From Pseudomonadota bacterium (GTDB taxonomy: Bacteria; Desulfobacterota; Desulfobacteria; Desulfobacterales; Desulfosarcinaceae), in assembly GCA_023435265.1 (NCBI GenBank), contig JAEYRZ010000135.1, positions 1 to 13,594 on the forward strand: a DNA stretch of 13,594 bases, in the 5' to 3' direction. Below, piece after piece: positions 1-6,226 of this stretch. Below the pieces are notes generated by a model. It had not been told where the DNA came from and ran no database searches. It saw only the letters and a program-made list of their open reading frames with translations. A program made the position numbers and the translations under genes. Numbering within the stretch: the first letter of the stretch is position 1; every line of letters begins with the position of its first letter.

Positions 1-37
1 GCGCGACGAAGAATACAGTTGTTTTGAACGCGGTCAT
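1..37 (-). CDS. Start of an unidentified gene running off the window edge (N-terminal 12 codons)
   Basis: On the minus strand an ATG at 37-35 is preceded by a purine-rich ribosome binding site (GGAAGGGG, 50-43) with 5 nt spacing. The reading frame is open to the window edge and gives MTAFKTTVFFVA, a short polar start followed by hydrophobic residues. This would fit a membrane protein or a signal peptide. Too little is present to name a family. The gene is divergent from the PEP-CTERM gene, so 38-505 would be a shared upstream region. The start is judged only from the ribosome binding site and the open frame. Confidence 0.4.
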   Translation of the reverse strand, partial: MTAFKTTVFFVA

Positions 38-139
38 GTCACCCCTTCCGATCATCGCCGCGGATAACGGGCTGCGGCGCTCGGCCGTGGGTACGGTGGA
101 ACATGCTGGCGGCCGAAATGGGGTTTACGAGGAGGAGCT

Positions 140-226
140 ATGAACGGCGAAATGGTTACATGCTGCCAGGTTAAATCTCATGGTTCAACGATTAGCGGAG
201 TTTGGAGAAATCGTCAATGCAGGTAA
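140..226 (+). CDS. Possible 28-residue small protein or leader peptide
   Basis: An ATG at 140 follows a strong Shine-Dalgarno sequence (AGGAGGAG, 130-137), with 4 nt between AGGAGG and the start codon. The frame encodes 28 residues, including a CC pair near residue 8, and ends in TAA at 224-226, inside the first inverted repeat of this region. I recognise no family and see no clear promoter for it. It could be a real small ORF, a regulatory leader, or a remnant of a gene start left by rearrangement. The ribosome binding site is the only support. Confidence 0.2.
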   Translation: MNGEMVTCCQVKSHGSTISGVWRNRQCR

Positions 227-370
227 ATGCATTGATCGTTTCTTTGGCTTTCGTCCGATCAGTATGTAATTTAATTCCAATATGCATGAAGCGAGTTGCA
301 TATAATTTAGGTTTTTTTTCCCACACCTCGCCATCTTCCACCTTCGGACATGCATTTCGAACATGCATGT
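214..370 (+). promoter_or_regulatory. Three evenly spaced TGCA-containing inverted repeats, candidate activator sites
   Basis: Three perfect dyads are visible: TCAATGCA/TGCATTGA (214-221 and 228-235, 6-nt spacer), ATATGCA/TGCATAT (280-286 and 297-303, 10-nt spacer) and ACATGCAT/ATGCATGT (348-355 and 363-370, 7-nt spacer). Their centres (224.5, 291.5, 359) are 67 and 67.5 bp apart, and the third lies about 75 bp upstream of the sigma-54 element at 427-442. Sigma-54 promoters need an enhancer-binding activator bound 70-200 bp or more upstream, so these are good candidate activator sites (inference). Alternatively the middle dyad, followed by a run of eight T at 312-319, could be a weak terminator. 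Confidence 0.5.
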
Positions 371-426
371 TTCTGAAATGACACCACAATAAATTTTCGG
401 GCGTTACAGGATGGCAATAAAGGTAT

Positions 427-442
427 TGGTACCCGGTTTGCA
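427..442 (+). promoter_or_regulatory. Sigma-54 (RpoN) -24/-12 promoter element
   Basis: The sequence TGGTAC-N5-TTGCA matches the sigma-54 consensus TGGCAC-N5-TTGCW with one mismatch (T for C at the fourth position). The GG and GC dinucleotides are correctly spaced. The predicted transcription start is near 453, giving a leader of about 50 nt before the ATG at 506. Genes for PEP-CTERM proteins are known in several lineages to be under RpoN with the PrsK/PrsR two-component pair, so the site fits the gene it precedes. No competing sigma-70 promoter stood out. Confidence 0.65.
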
Positions 443-505
443 TAAGCAGGCGAAGAATACAATTGGGAACTTTTTTCAATCTCGAAGAAGATCAATAGGG
501 GGAGC

Positions 506-1216
506 ATGAGAGATAACGGGATATTGAAAATAGGTTATTTGTTCTTAATGATGGCGATGATGATTCCGGCCACATCCGCATTAGCAGTGCCGTACAATTT
601 CTACGGAGAAGCTGAAGGCGGCATTGCTTCGGCAACCATCGATTTTGCCTGGGTTGGTCATGTTTTAACGCTTACCATCGACAATACAAGTTCTGTGGAT
701 CTGATGGGAGGCACTACCGGTGGCAACTCTCCAGGTATCACAGGGATAGGATTCAATATAGACCCCGAACTCAGTTTAATTTCTTGGGAAATGAGCGCTT
801 ATACAGTAGGAGGAGTTTTTACGACTATTGGATCCTCTGATCCCGGTATATACGAATGGATTATGGGAACAAGCGGGGTGGGCGTTGAATTTGATTACTT
901 ACCTAATACATTCGGTAGCGTGAGTGGCGCTCTCTATAATCCGGCGGCTGCCGGCGACCCCAACAATACCCTTCCGGGCGGATCGAATGCCAACTTCTTT
1001 ACAACGGCTGTTCTAGAATTGGATTTTAGTGGATCAGGGCAAATAACAGACACCTGGCTCAGAATGCAAAATGTGGGCGCTGAGGGGGAAGGAAGTACGA
1101 AATCTCCCGGGGCCCCCGTCCCCGAACCCGCCACCATGCTGCTCCTGGGCACCGGCCTGCTTGGCACCGCGATCGTTTCCCGGCGCAAGCTGCTGAAAAG
1201 TAAACGCTTCAAATAA
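506..1216 (+). CDS. PEP-CTERM sorting domain protein (exported, surface or matrix protein)
   Basis: This 236-residue protein has an N-terminal signal peptide (polar start with K8, hydrophobic residues about 10-24, likely cleavage after the ALA near 27). A Gly/Ser/Thr/Asn-rich body resembling a beta-rich extracellular domain follows. The C-terminal PEP-CTERM tag consists of PVPEP (PEP at 206-208), a hydrophobic helix to about 224, then the basic tail RRKLLKSKRFK. By analogy with sortase, exosortase (EpsH) recognises this tag and cleaves near it, with release to the surface or exopolysaccharide matrix. The body matches no domain I can name. The ATG at 506 sits close behind a GGGGG run (3-nt spacing), and no in-frame alternative keeps the signal peptide better. 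The body is 42-55% GC in hand-counted 60-base lines, while the last 120 bases are 67%, suggesting separate histories for body and tag. Confidence 0.93.
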   Translation: MRDNGILKIGYLFLMMAMMIPATSALAVPYNFYGEAEGGIASATIDFAWVGHVLTLTIDNTSSVDLMGGTTGGNSPGITGIGFNIDPELSLISWEMSAYTVGGVFTTIGSSDPGIYEWIMGTSGVGVEFDYLPNTFGSVSGALYNPAAAGDPNNTLPGGSNANFFTTAVLELDFSGSGQITDTWLRMQNVGAEGEGSTKSPGAPVPEPATMLLLGTGLLGTAIVSRRKLLKSKRFK

Positions 1217-1221
1217 ACGCA

Positions 1222-1260
1222 CCTGAGCCGAAGGTCTTCAAGGCCTTCGGCTCTTTCAGG
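1222..1260 (+). terminator. Stem-loop terminator after the PEP-CTERM gene
   Basis: A perfect 10-bp stem (GAGCCGAAGG 1225-1234 with CCTTCGGCTC 1244-1253) closes a 9-nt loop six nt after the stop codon. An outer CCTGA/TCAGG pairing (1222-1226, 1256-1260) can extend it. The T tract is weak (TTT at 1253-1256 region), so termination strength is uncertain. It lies between convergent genes and could serve both strands. Confidence 0.6.
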
Positions 1261-1293
1261 TCTTAAGGGCGGTTATCCTTCACCCAGCCTGCT

Positions 1294-2484
1294 CTACTTC
1301 TTCATCATCTGCGCCACGGCCTTCTCCAGCCCGTCCACGGTCAGCTCGAACATCGGGAAGATTTCGGCGATCGCGCCGATGGTGCGGGTGTAGCGCCACT
1401 CGGCGCGCGGCACCGGGTTGAGCCATACGCTGTGGCGGAAGGTCTGGGCGATGAAGCGCAGGCAGGCGATGCTGGGCCGCCCGCTGCGTTCGGTGATGTA
1501 GACCGAACCGTCCTGGGCCATCAGTTCGTAGGGCGCCATGCTGGCGTCGCCCACGATCACGAAGCGCGTCTCCGGGTCTCGCCGGGCGAGGTCATTGAGG
1601 CGCACCGGCTTGCGATAGCGCGCCGCATCCTGCCACAGGGTGTCGTAGATCGTGTTGTGAAAAAAGTAGGTGCGCAGTTCCTTGAACTGGGCGCGGGCGT
1701 AATCGAAAAGCGTCTGCACCAGGGGGATGTAGGGATCCATGGACCAGCCGCCGTTGTCCACCGCCAGGCACACCTTGAGGCGGTCCTTGAGGCTGCGCTC
1801 GAAGACGATCTCGATCTCGCCCGCGTTCTTCATGGTGCGGTAGATCGTGGCCTCCACGTTGACGCGGTCCTTGGGCCCTTCGGGCCGCAGATGGCGCAGC
1901 CGCTTGAGCGCCTCGCCCACCATGGCGGCGGTCAGGGGGCCTTCCAGCGAGTAGTCCCTGTAGCGTCGTTCGAGCGCTACTTTGACGGCCGAGCGGTTGC
2001 GCGACACGCCGCCCACGCGCATGCCGCCGGGGTGATGCCCGGAGTGGCCCACCGGCGAGGTGCCTCCCGTTCCGATCCAGCGGCTGCCGCCGTCGTGCCG
2101 CTCGGTCTGCTCCTTCAAACGCGCCTTGAAGTATTCGATCAACTCGTCCGGCGACAGCTGCGAAAGCGCATCCGGATCGACGCCCAGGGCCGCGGCCACA
2201 CTTCTCGGATCCTGCAGCCACTGGTCCAGCAGCGCCCGCGCGAAGTCGTCCAGTTCCAGGCCTTCGGCGGCGGGCAGTTCGGCGCCTTCGAAATGGTGGG
2301 CGAAGACCTGGTCGAAAAGGTCGAAATGGCGCTCGCTCTTGACCAGCACCGCGCGCGCCGTGGTGTAGAAGGCATCCAGAGAGTCCACCAGCCCCAGCGA
2401 AAGGGCCTTGTGCAGGGTCAGGAAGGCGGTGGGTGTCGCGGGCACGCCGTGATCCCGCAGGCGGTAAAAAAAGTCGATGAACAT
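1294..2484 (-). CDS. CoxE-like von Willebrand factor A domain protein
   Basis: This 396-residue cytoplasmic protein belongs to the VWA/CoxE-like group (COG3825 type) that partners MoxR AAA+ ATPases. Residues 1-130 are helical and lead to a Gly/His-rich linker (about 137-160, GTGGTSPVGHSGHHPGG). The VWA fold occupies about 235-396. In place of the classical MIDAS DxSxS it has D243-NGGW-S248, followed by FFHNTIYD (274-281) and GDAS (312-315). I believe a DxGGxS form is usual in this group, so it is probably not decay. CoxE helps mature CO dehydrogenase with CoxD in aerobic CO oxidisers, but no cox structural gene is seen here. The gene starts 15 nt after the MoxR gene and its Shine-Dalgarno is poor, so translation probably depends on the upstream gene. 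The molecular client is unknown. Confidence 0.85.
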   Translation of the reverse strand: MFIDFFYRLRDHGVPATPTAFLTLHKALSLGLVDSLDAFYTTARAVLVKSERHFDLFDQVFAHHFEGAELPAAEGLELDDFARALLDQWLQDPRSVAAALGVDPDALSQLSPDELIEYFKARLKEQTERHDGGSRWIGTGGTSPVGHSGHHPGGMRVGGVSRNRSAVKVALERRYRDYSLEGPLTAAMVGEALKRLRHLRPEGPKDRVNVEATIYRTMKNAGEIEIVFERSLKDRLKVCLAVDNGGWSMDPYIPLVQTLFDYARAQFKELRTYFFHNTIYDTLWQDAARYRKPVRLNDLARRDPETRFVIVGDASMAPYELMAQDGSVYITERSGRPSIACLRFIAQTFRHSVWLNPVPRAEWRYTRTIGAIAEIFPMFELTVDGLEKAVAQMMKK

Positions 2485-2499
2485 GATCGCCCGTGCCTG

Positions 2500-3345
2500 T
2501 CAGAACCGTGAGCGCCGCTGGGTCTGCTGCGAAGCGGCCTGGAAATCCTGGCTCTTTTTGAAGAGTACGCCCAGGAAGGGCAGCTCGTTCTTGTCCAGGC
2601 GGCCGGGGGTGACGTCCGGATCGGTGGACAGGGCGCGCAGCCAGTTGATCAGCTCGCGCGTGGCCGGACGCTTCTCGATGCCCTCCAGTTTGCGCAGGCG
2701 GTAGAAGGCTTCGATTGCGCCGCCGACCAGTTTTTCGTCCGCATCCGGGAAATGGACGGCCAGGATGCGGCGCATCATCGGCGGGTCGGGAAAGGCGATA
2801 TGATGGAAATTGCAGCGCCCCAGGAAGGGATCGGAGAGATCCTTTTTGGCGTTGGAGGTGATCACGATCACGGGCCGATGGGCGGCGCGCACGGTCTTGT
2901 CGATTTCGATGATGTCGAAGGACATCTGGTCGAGCACATCGAGCATGTCGTCCTGGAAATCGGTGTCGGCCTTGTCGATCTCGTCGATCAGCAGGACGCA
3001 GCGCCGTTCGGCAACGAAGGCCTGCCCGATCTTGCCCATTTTGATGTAGGCCTCGATGTTGCGCACATCGCGGCCCGAATCGCCGAAGCGGCTGTCGTTG
3101 AGCCGGGTCAGGGTATCGTACTGGTAGAGCGCCTCGACCAGCTTCATGCTCGATTTGACGTTCAACACGATCAGCGGCATGCCCAGGCTTTCGGCGATGG
3201 CATGCGCCAGCATGGTCTTGCCCGTACCCGGCTCGCCCTTGAGCAGCAGGGGCATTTCGAGGGCCATGGAGACATTGACGATGCGCGCCAACTCGGGATC
3301 GAGCACGTAGCGCGCCGCGCCGGAGAAGGTGGTTGGTGGGGTCAT
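2500..3345 (-). CDS. MoxR-family AAA+ ATPase
   Basis: This 281-residue ATPase contains Walker A GEPGTGKT (37-44), Walker B VLLIDEID (117-124), sensor-1 TSN (163-165) and a likely arginine finger in DPFLGRC (R177). These are the marks of MoxR/CoxD-type ATPases, which remodel or load metal cofactors into partner enzymes together with a VWA protein. The next gene downstream encodes that partner. The ATG at 3345 has a Shine-Dalgarno (AAGGA) 5 nt upstream. The first codons (MTPPT) and the leader are made of GGTT octamer-like sequence from the element at 3331-3524, so the repeat lies in the 5' leader of this mRNA. No sigma-70 promoter is clear; it may be read through from the MetE-like gene. Confidence 0.88.
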   Translation of the reverse strand: MTPPTTFSGAARYVLDPELARIVNVSMALEMPLLLKGEPGTGKTMLAHAIAESLGMPLIVLNVKSSMKLVEALYQYDTLTRLNDSRFGDSGRDVRNIEAYIKMGKIGQAFVAERRCVLLIDEIDKADTDFQDDMLDVLDQMSFDIIEIDKTVRAAHRPVIVITSNAKKDLSDPFLGRCNFHHIAFPDPPMMRRILAVHFPDADEKLVGGAIEAFYRLRKLEGIEKRPATRELINWLRALSTDPDVTPGRLDKNELPFLGVLFKKSQDFQAASQQTQRRSRF

Positions 3346-3524
3346 GAGGGTCCTTCGGGTTTATGGTTTATGGGTTCATGGGTTAGTCGGTTCGTTGGTT
3401 CGTTGGTTCGTTGGTTAAAAGGTTTCGCAGGGAACGGGCGTCGGGGTCAACCCGACAAACCGGCCAACCGACAACCGACAATCCCAGCAACCGATGAACC
3501 GACTAACCCACCAACCCCCTTACC
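3331..3524. repeat. Opposed arrays of GGTTnnnn octamers forming a large imperfect inverted repeat
   Basis: From 3365 to 3428 eight consecutive 8-nt units each begin with GGTT; three are identical (GGTTCGTT, 3389-3412). A 7-nt unit lies at 3358-3364, and a like unit (GGTTGGTG, 3331-3338) lies in the start of the MoxR gene. From 3454 to 3524 the opposite strand carries units of the same kind (mostly nnnnAACC on the plus strand), with one 7-nt unit at 3470-3476. The arms share a perfect 14-bp inverted match (3380-3393 with 3496-3509). A 6-bp hairpin, GTCGGG/CCCGAC (3440-3445, 3451-3456), sits at the centre. Transcribed from the minus strand, the whole would fold into a long hairpin between the MetE-like and MoxR genes. 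It is not a CRISPR: there are no spacers. Confidence 0.75.
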
Positions 3525-4573
3525 CGCTGCGACAACCCCTGCGTCAGCTCCAGCACCCGCAGGCTCAGCGCCGGGGTCAACGATCCCGTGCCGCAACTGG
3601 GCGTGATCAGCGACTGCGCCTGCAGCCTGGCGGGATCGACGCCGAGCGCGACAATCTGGGCGTTTTTGTCCAGCCAGTCCCGCCACAGGCTCTCGAGCGC
3701 GGCATCCATAATGTCTTCGGGCCGCAGGGTCGGCACCATGCCCCAGGCCAGCAGGCCGCCGGCCTCGATGAAGCGCCGGATGCCGTCGGCGTATAAAACG
3801 AAACGGTCGAAGTAACCCTGCGCATCGAAATTGATGATGTCGACCTGTGAATCGAGCAGCAGCGACCAGTCGGTATTGGCGCAGACGTGCACGCCGGCCA
3901 GTGCGCCGTGGCCGTGGATGGTATCGATGACTTCCCCCAGGCATCCGGCGATGTCTTCCCTTGAGATGCTGATCAGCTCGGAGGAGCCGTACCCGGCCAG
4001 GGCGGGCTCGTCGATGAACAGGATCACCGGCAGCCCCGAGGCGCGCAGGCGGTCGGCCTGCCAGGCGGCTTTCAAGGCGATCAGCTTGACGGCTGCGTCG
4101 CGCAGGGCCTCATGGTAGAAAACAGGCCGTCCGTGCTGGTCTTTGAGACCGGTGCAGAAGGTGACCGGGCCGGTGATCTGGCCTTTCAATGCAGCCGGAT
4201 GGATCGGCGCAGCCGCCAAAGCCTCGAGCAGGGAGAAAAAACCTCGAGCCTTTTCGACAGAAAGCGCGAAACGGGCGTCGTCCTCCGAAAGCCCATGGTC
4301 CATGACCGCGAGATAGGCTTCGAAGAACGCCAGCATTTCATGATCGAAACCGTCCGCGTCAGTATCCACGAATATCCGTTCATCGGATTGCCTGAGTCCG
4401 GGAAGTCCGGAAGCGAACTGCGCGACCATGCCCTCGTGCTTGAAAAAAGGCAGCTGTGCCCAAGTCGGAATATCCGGCGTATACTGCAGAATCAGACGGG
4501 TGGCGTCGGCGTGGTCTTTCAAAGGTTGGCTGCCGATCAGGCACGCCCGGCCGTTGGGAAGAAACTGGGCCAT
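3503..4573 (-). CDS. MetE/UROD-like zinc methyltransferase (core-MetE type)
   Basis: This 356-residue protein is a single TIM-barrel of the UROD/MetE superfamily, half the length of classical MetE (about 750 residues), which has an additional N-terminal barrel. Likely zinc ligands are H229 and C231 (HVCANTDW), D250 (where E. coli MetE has Glu665, by spacing of my alignment) and C327 (TPSCGTG). Such short proteins are thought to move methyl groups between a methyl-corrinoid and a thiol such as homocysteine; the substrate here is not shown. A preceding AGGA is about 8 nt from the ATG at 4573. The stop codon and last residues (GLVG) lie in the GGTT octamer element. It may be co-transcribed with the MoxR/VWA pair downstream, or separated from it by that hairpin. 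Confidence 0.8.
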   Translation of the reverse strand: MAQFLPNGRACLIGSQPLKDHADATRLILQYTPDIPTWAQLPFFKHEGMVAQFASGLPGLRQSDERIFVDTDADGFDHEMLAFFEAYLAVMDHGLSEDDARFALSVEKARGFFSLLEALAAAPIHPAALKGQITGPVTFCTGLKDQHGRPVFYHEALRDAAVKLIALKAAWQADRLRASGLPVILFIDEPALAGYGSSELISISREDIAGCLGEVIDTIHGHGALAGVHVCANTDWSLLLDSQVDIINFDAQGYFDRFVLYADGIRRFIEAGGLLAWGMVPTLRPEDIMDAALESLWRDWLDKNAQIVALGVDPARLQAQSLITPSCGTGSLTPALSLRVLELTQGLSQRVRGLVG

Positions 4574-4719
4574 CTTTTCATCCTGAAGTAGTATTTAAGC
4601 TTATGTAGCAGACCGCGGGTCGTTTTACAAATCACAGGCGGTTCACAACGCCAAGCGGTCAGGCTGCTCCCGGTTGTCCTAACCCTTCGCAGTGCTTGAA
4701 ATTTTGGCCCGCACCTTGA

Positions 4720-4748
4720 TTGACACCCCATCGGCACGATGGTATAGT
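4720..4748 (+). promoter_or_regulatory. Near-consensus sigma-70 promoter
   Basis: TTGACA (4720-4725), a 17-bp spacer and TATAGT (4743-4748) give an almost perfect sigma-70 promoter. The expected transcription start is near 4755, with a leader of about 33 nt before the ATG at 4788. This promoter supports starting the six-cysteine protein at 4788: a longer in-frame start at 4692 would place the promoter inside the gene. It probably drives tatA too. Confidence 0.75.
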
Positions 4749-4787
4749 CCGGCAAATCAGCCAGGCGGCTGGAACCGAGGCACGCCG

Positions 4788-5192
4788 ATGAGCAAGATCA
4801 TCTCCCTGGACGACAAATTGAAACTCAGCGCCCAGGAAAAAGCGGCAGCGATCCGCAAGCGCAAGATCCTGGCCGTGCGCAAGGTTTTCCAATGCACGCA
4901 CTGCGCGTCCAAGTGCGAGCGTTGCGGCGTCGGACTTGGCCCCGACAATCGCACCAATGCCGACAACACGCGCGTTCCCTATCATTTCTGCGATAGTTGC
5001 GCGGAAGAATACATCGATTTCATCGACCGGCTGCAGGGCCGCGGGGACGAACAGGCCTACTGGCATAACGAGGCATGGTTGAAGGTGTGGCAGACCTGGA
5101 TCGAATACCAGGGCGCCATCGATCATTATCTGCGGTCCAAGGAATTTCGGCGCCTGTTGAGGGAATTACGCGCAGACGGTGAAGATTTCTGA
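4788..5192 (+). CDS. Small six-cysteine (zinc-binding-like) protein of unknown function
   Basis: This 134-residue soluble protein has three CxxC pairs: C36/C39, C43/C46 and C68/C71. The spacing CxxC-x3-CxxC-x21-CxxC suggests one or two zinc sites, as in zinc-ribbon or treble-clef proteins. Residues 8-33 are Lys/Arg-rich and helical, and the C-terminal 60 residues are helical with several Trp and Tyr. I do not recognise the family, and no DNA-binding or enzyme motif is evident. The start at 4788 is chosen because GAGG (4777-4780) lies 7 nt upstream and a strong promoter ends at 4748. The gene lies 32 nt before tatA on the same strand, so both are probably on one transcript. A role in protein quality control or export is only a guess from that neighbour. 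Confidence 0.8.
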   Translation: MSKIISLDDKLKLSAQEKAAAIRKRKILAVRKVFQCTHCASKCERCGVGLGPDNRTNADNTRVPYHFCDSCAEEYIDFIDRLQGRGDEQAYWHNEAWLKVWQTWIEYQGAIDHYLRSKEFRRLLRELRADGEDF

Positions 5193-5224
5193 ATTCGAGA
5201 CGCCCGCAGTACAAGGAGGCATCT

Positions 5225-5407
5225 ATGTTTGGTATTGGAATGCCGGAATTGATCGTCATTCTGGTGATCATCCTGATCATTTTCGGAGTCGGCAAACTGC
5301 CCGAGATCGGCGGCGGCATGGGCAAGGCCATCCGCAATTTCCGTCAGGCGACAAAGGATTCCGAGAACAAGGATCCCGACAAGCTGGAAAACGACAAGAA
5401 AGCGTAG
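5225..5407 (+). CDS. tatA: Twin-arginine translocase subunit TatA/E
   Basis: At 60 residues this is a typical short TatA/TatE, the pore-forming subunit that moves folded twin-arginine precursors across the inner membrane. It has a short periplasmic start, one membrane helix (about 7-22), the hinge FGVGKLPEIGGG (20-31) and an amphipathic helix MGKAIRNFRQA (32-42), followed by a charged tail. An excellent Shine-Dalgarno (AAGGAGG, 5213-5219) lies 5 nt before the ATG. No tatB or tatC is adjacent, which is common where these genes are dispersed. Sequence alone does not separate TatA from TatE. Confidence 0.93.
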   Translation: MFGIGMPELIVILVIILIIFGVGKLPEIGGGMGKAIRNFRQATKDSENKDPDKLENDKKA

Positions 5408-5422
5408 TCATTCCCCCGCACA

Positions 5423-5464
5423 TCAGGGGCGATCGCCGGCGTGCACGCGGCCGATCGTCCCTGA
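5423..5464 (+). terminator. Long stem-loop after tatA
   Basis: TCAGGGGCGATCG (5423-5435) pairs with CGATCGTCCCTGA (5452-5464) over 13 positions, one of them a G-T wobble. A GC-rich interior (GCGTG/CACGC) can add further pairs. It begins 15 nt after the tatA stop. No T run follows, so it may stabilise the mRNA end or act with Rho rather than as a classical terminator. Confidence 0.5.
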
Positions 5465-5788
5465 CACAATCCCCCTCCGGACCGTAATAACGTTCTGTGG
5501 TTCTATTCTCTCCGCTTCCAACCGAAGCATTAAACCGCCTGCAACCGGCCCCGACAAGCGCCCAAACCCGTTTTACCTGCCGGAATCCTGATGATGGAGG
5601 GGCCTCGTTTCCTGCAGGATGCAGATCCGCTCGAAGCGTTTCGTCCGGTCAGGAAAGGCGCGCGGCAAGGCACCGCCGGCGATTCCTCAGGATGTGCGCA
5701 CCGGATCCGAGCTTTACGACTGGTCCCGACCTTGCAGAACGAAGAGCGGCCTACGGTTCACCACAGCCGGCAAGCCGTGGATCTTCAC
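5465..5788. other. Convergent intergenic region without a supported gene
   Basis: Between the tatA hairpin and the end of ssb I find no protein-like reading frame with a ribosome binding site, and no tRNA, SRP RNA or tmRNA motif. Open frames here run antisense into ssb and have unremarkable composition. A 7-bp stem with a 6-nt loop lies at 5761-5780. The rest could be a decayed gene or an unrecognised RNA. Confidence 0.5.
5761..5780 (-). terminator. Short stem-loop after ssb
   Basis: On the minus strand CCACGGC pairs with GCTGTGG (one G-T wobble) around a 6-nt loop, 8 nt beyond the ssb stop codon. No T tract follows. It may end the ssb transcript, but its intrinsic strength looks low. Confidence 0.3.
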
Positions 5789-6226
5789 TCAGAACGGGAT
5801 GTCATCGTCACGGGTATCCGGCAGCGGCGGTTCCGGGTACCCTTGATCCGCCGCCGTCCGGCCCGCGGAGCGTCCACTGGTGGCTGCATTGTCCCGGCCG
5901 CCGCCCAGAAACTGGACTTCCGTGGCAACGATTTCGGTCATATAGCGGGTGACGCCGTCCTTCTCCCATGAGCGGGTCTGCAGCTTGCCTTCGACATAGA
6001 CCTGGCGGCCCTTGGAGAGGTATTTTCCGCAGAGTTCCCCCAGCTGGCGCCAGACCACGACCCGGTGCCATTCGGTGCGCTCTTTTTTCTCGCCGCTGTT
6101 CTTGTCTTTCCATGTCTCGCTGGTCGCCACGGAAAAATTGGCCACCGCGGTCCCGTCCGGCATGTAGCGCACTTCCGGGTCCTGCCCCAAATGGCCGACA
6201 ATGATCACCTTGTTGACTCCTGCCAT
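5789..6226 (-). CDS. ssb: Single-stranded DNA-binding protein SSB
   Basis: This 145-residue protein protects single-stranded DNA during replication, repair and recombination, and recruits partner enzymes through its C-terminal tip. The OB-fold covers about residues 1-108, beginning MAGVNKVIIVGHLGQDPEVR and containing the typical EWHRVVVW segment. A short Gly/Arg/Pro linker ends in the acidic tip DDDIPF (140-145), the conserved docking peptide. The ATG at 6226 is preceded by AAGGAGG at about 6238-6232, ideally spaced. A longer in-frame reading from a TTG at 6301 adds 25 residues unlike SSB and is rejected. The gene is alone on its transcript as far as can be seen; no LexA-like box was found in the 6227-6438 gap. 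Confidence 0.97.
   Translation of the reverse strand: MAGVNKVIIVGHLGQDPEVRYMPDGTAVANFSVATSETWKDKNSGEKKERTEWHRVVVWRQLGELCGKYLSKGRQVYVEGKLQTRSWEKDGVTRYMTEIVATEVQFLGGGRDNAATSGRSAGRTAADQGYPEPPLPDTRDDDIPF

Noticed and set aside
192..479. 95-residue minus-strand frame upstream of the PEP-CTERM gene
   Set aside because: It would begin at a TTG without a Shine-Dalgarno, resembles no family I know, and covers three dyads and a sigma-54 element, which explain this stretch better.
1432..2511. 359-residue plus-strand frame
   Set aside because: It is antisense to the CoxE-like VWA gene and shows only Arg/His/Val-rich filler composition.
1294..3345. Part of an aerobic CO dehydrogenase (cox) operon
   Set aside because: Only CoxD/CoxE-like accessory proteins are present; no large, medium or small CO dehydrogenase subunit is near, so the operon name is not justified.
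3358..3524. CRISPR array
   Set aside because: The repeated unit is 8 nt with no spacers and the two halves are in opposite orientation.
5465..5788. 6S, SRP or other structured RNA gene
   Set aside because: I looked for family hallmarks on both strands and found none; only short hairpins are visible, so no RNA gene is called.
5591..5971. Plus-strand frame between tatA and ssb
   Set aside because: Its second half is antisense to the ssb end and its first half has no recognisable protein character or convincing start signal.
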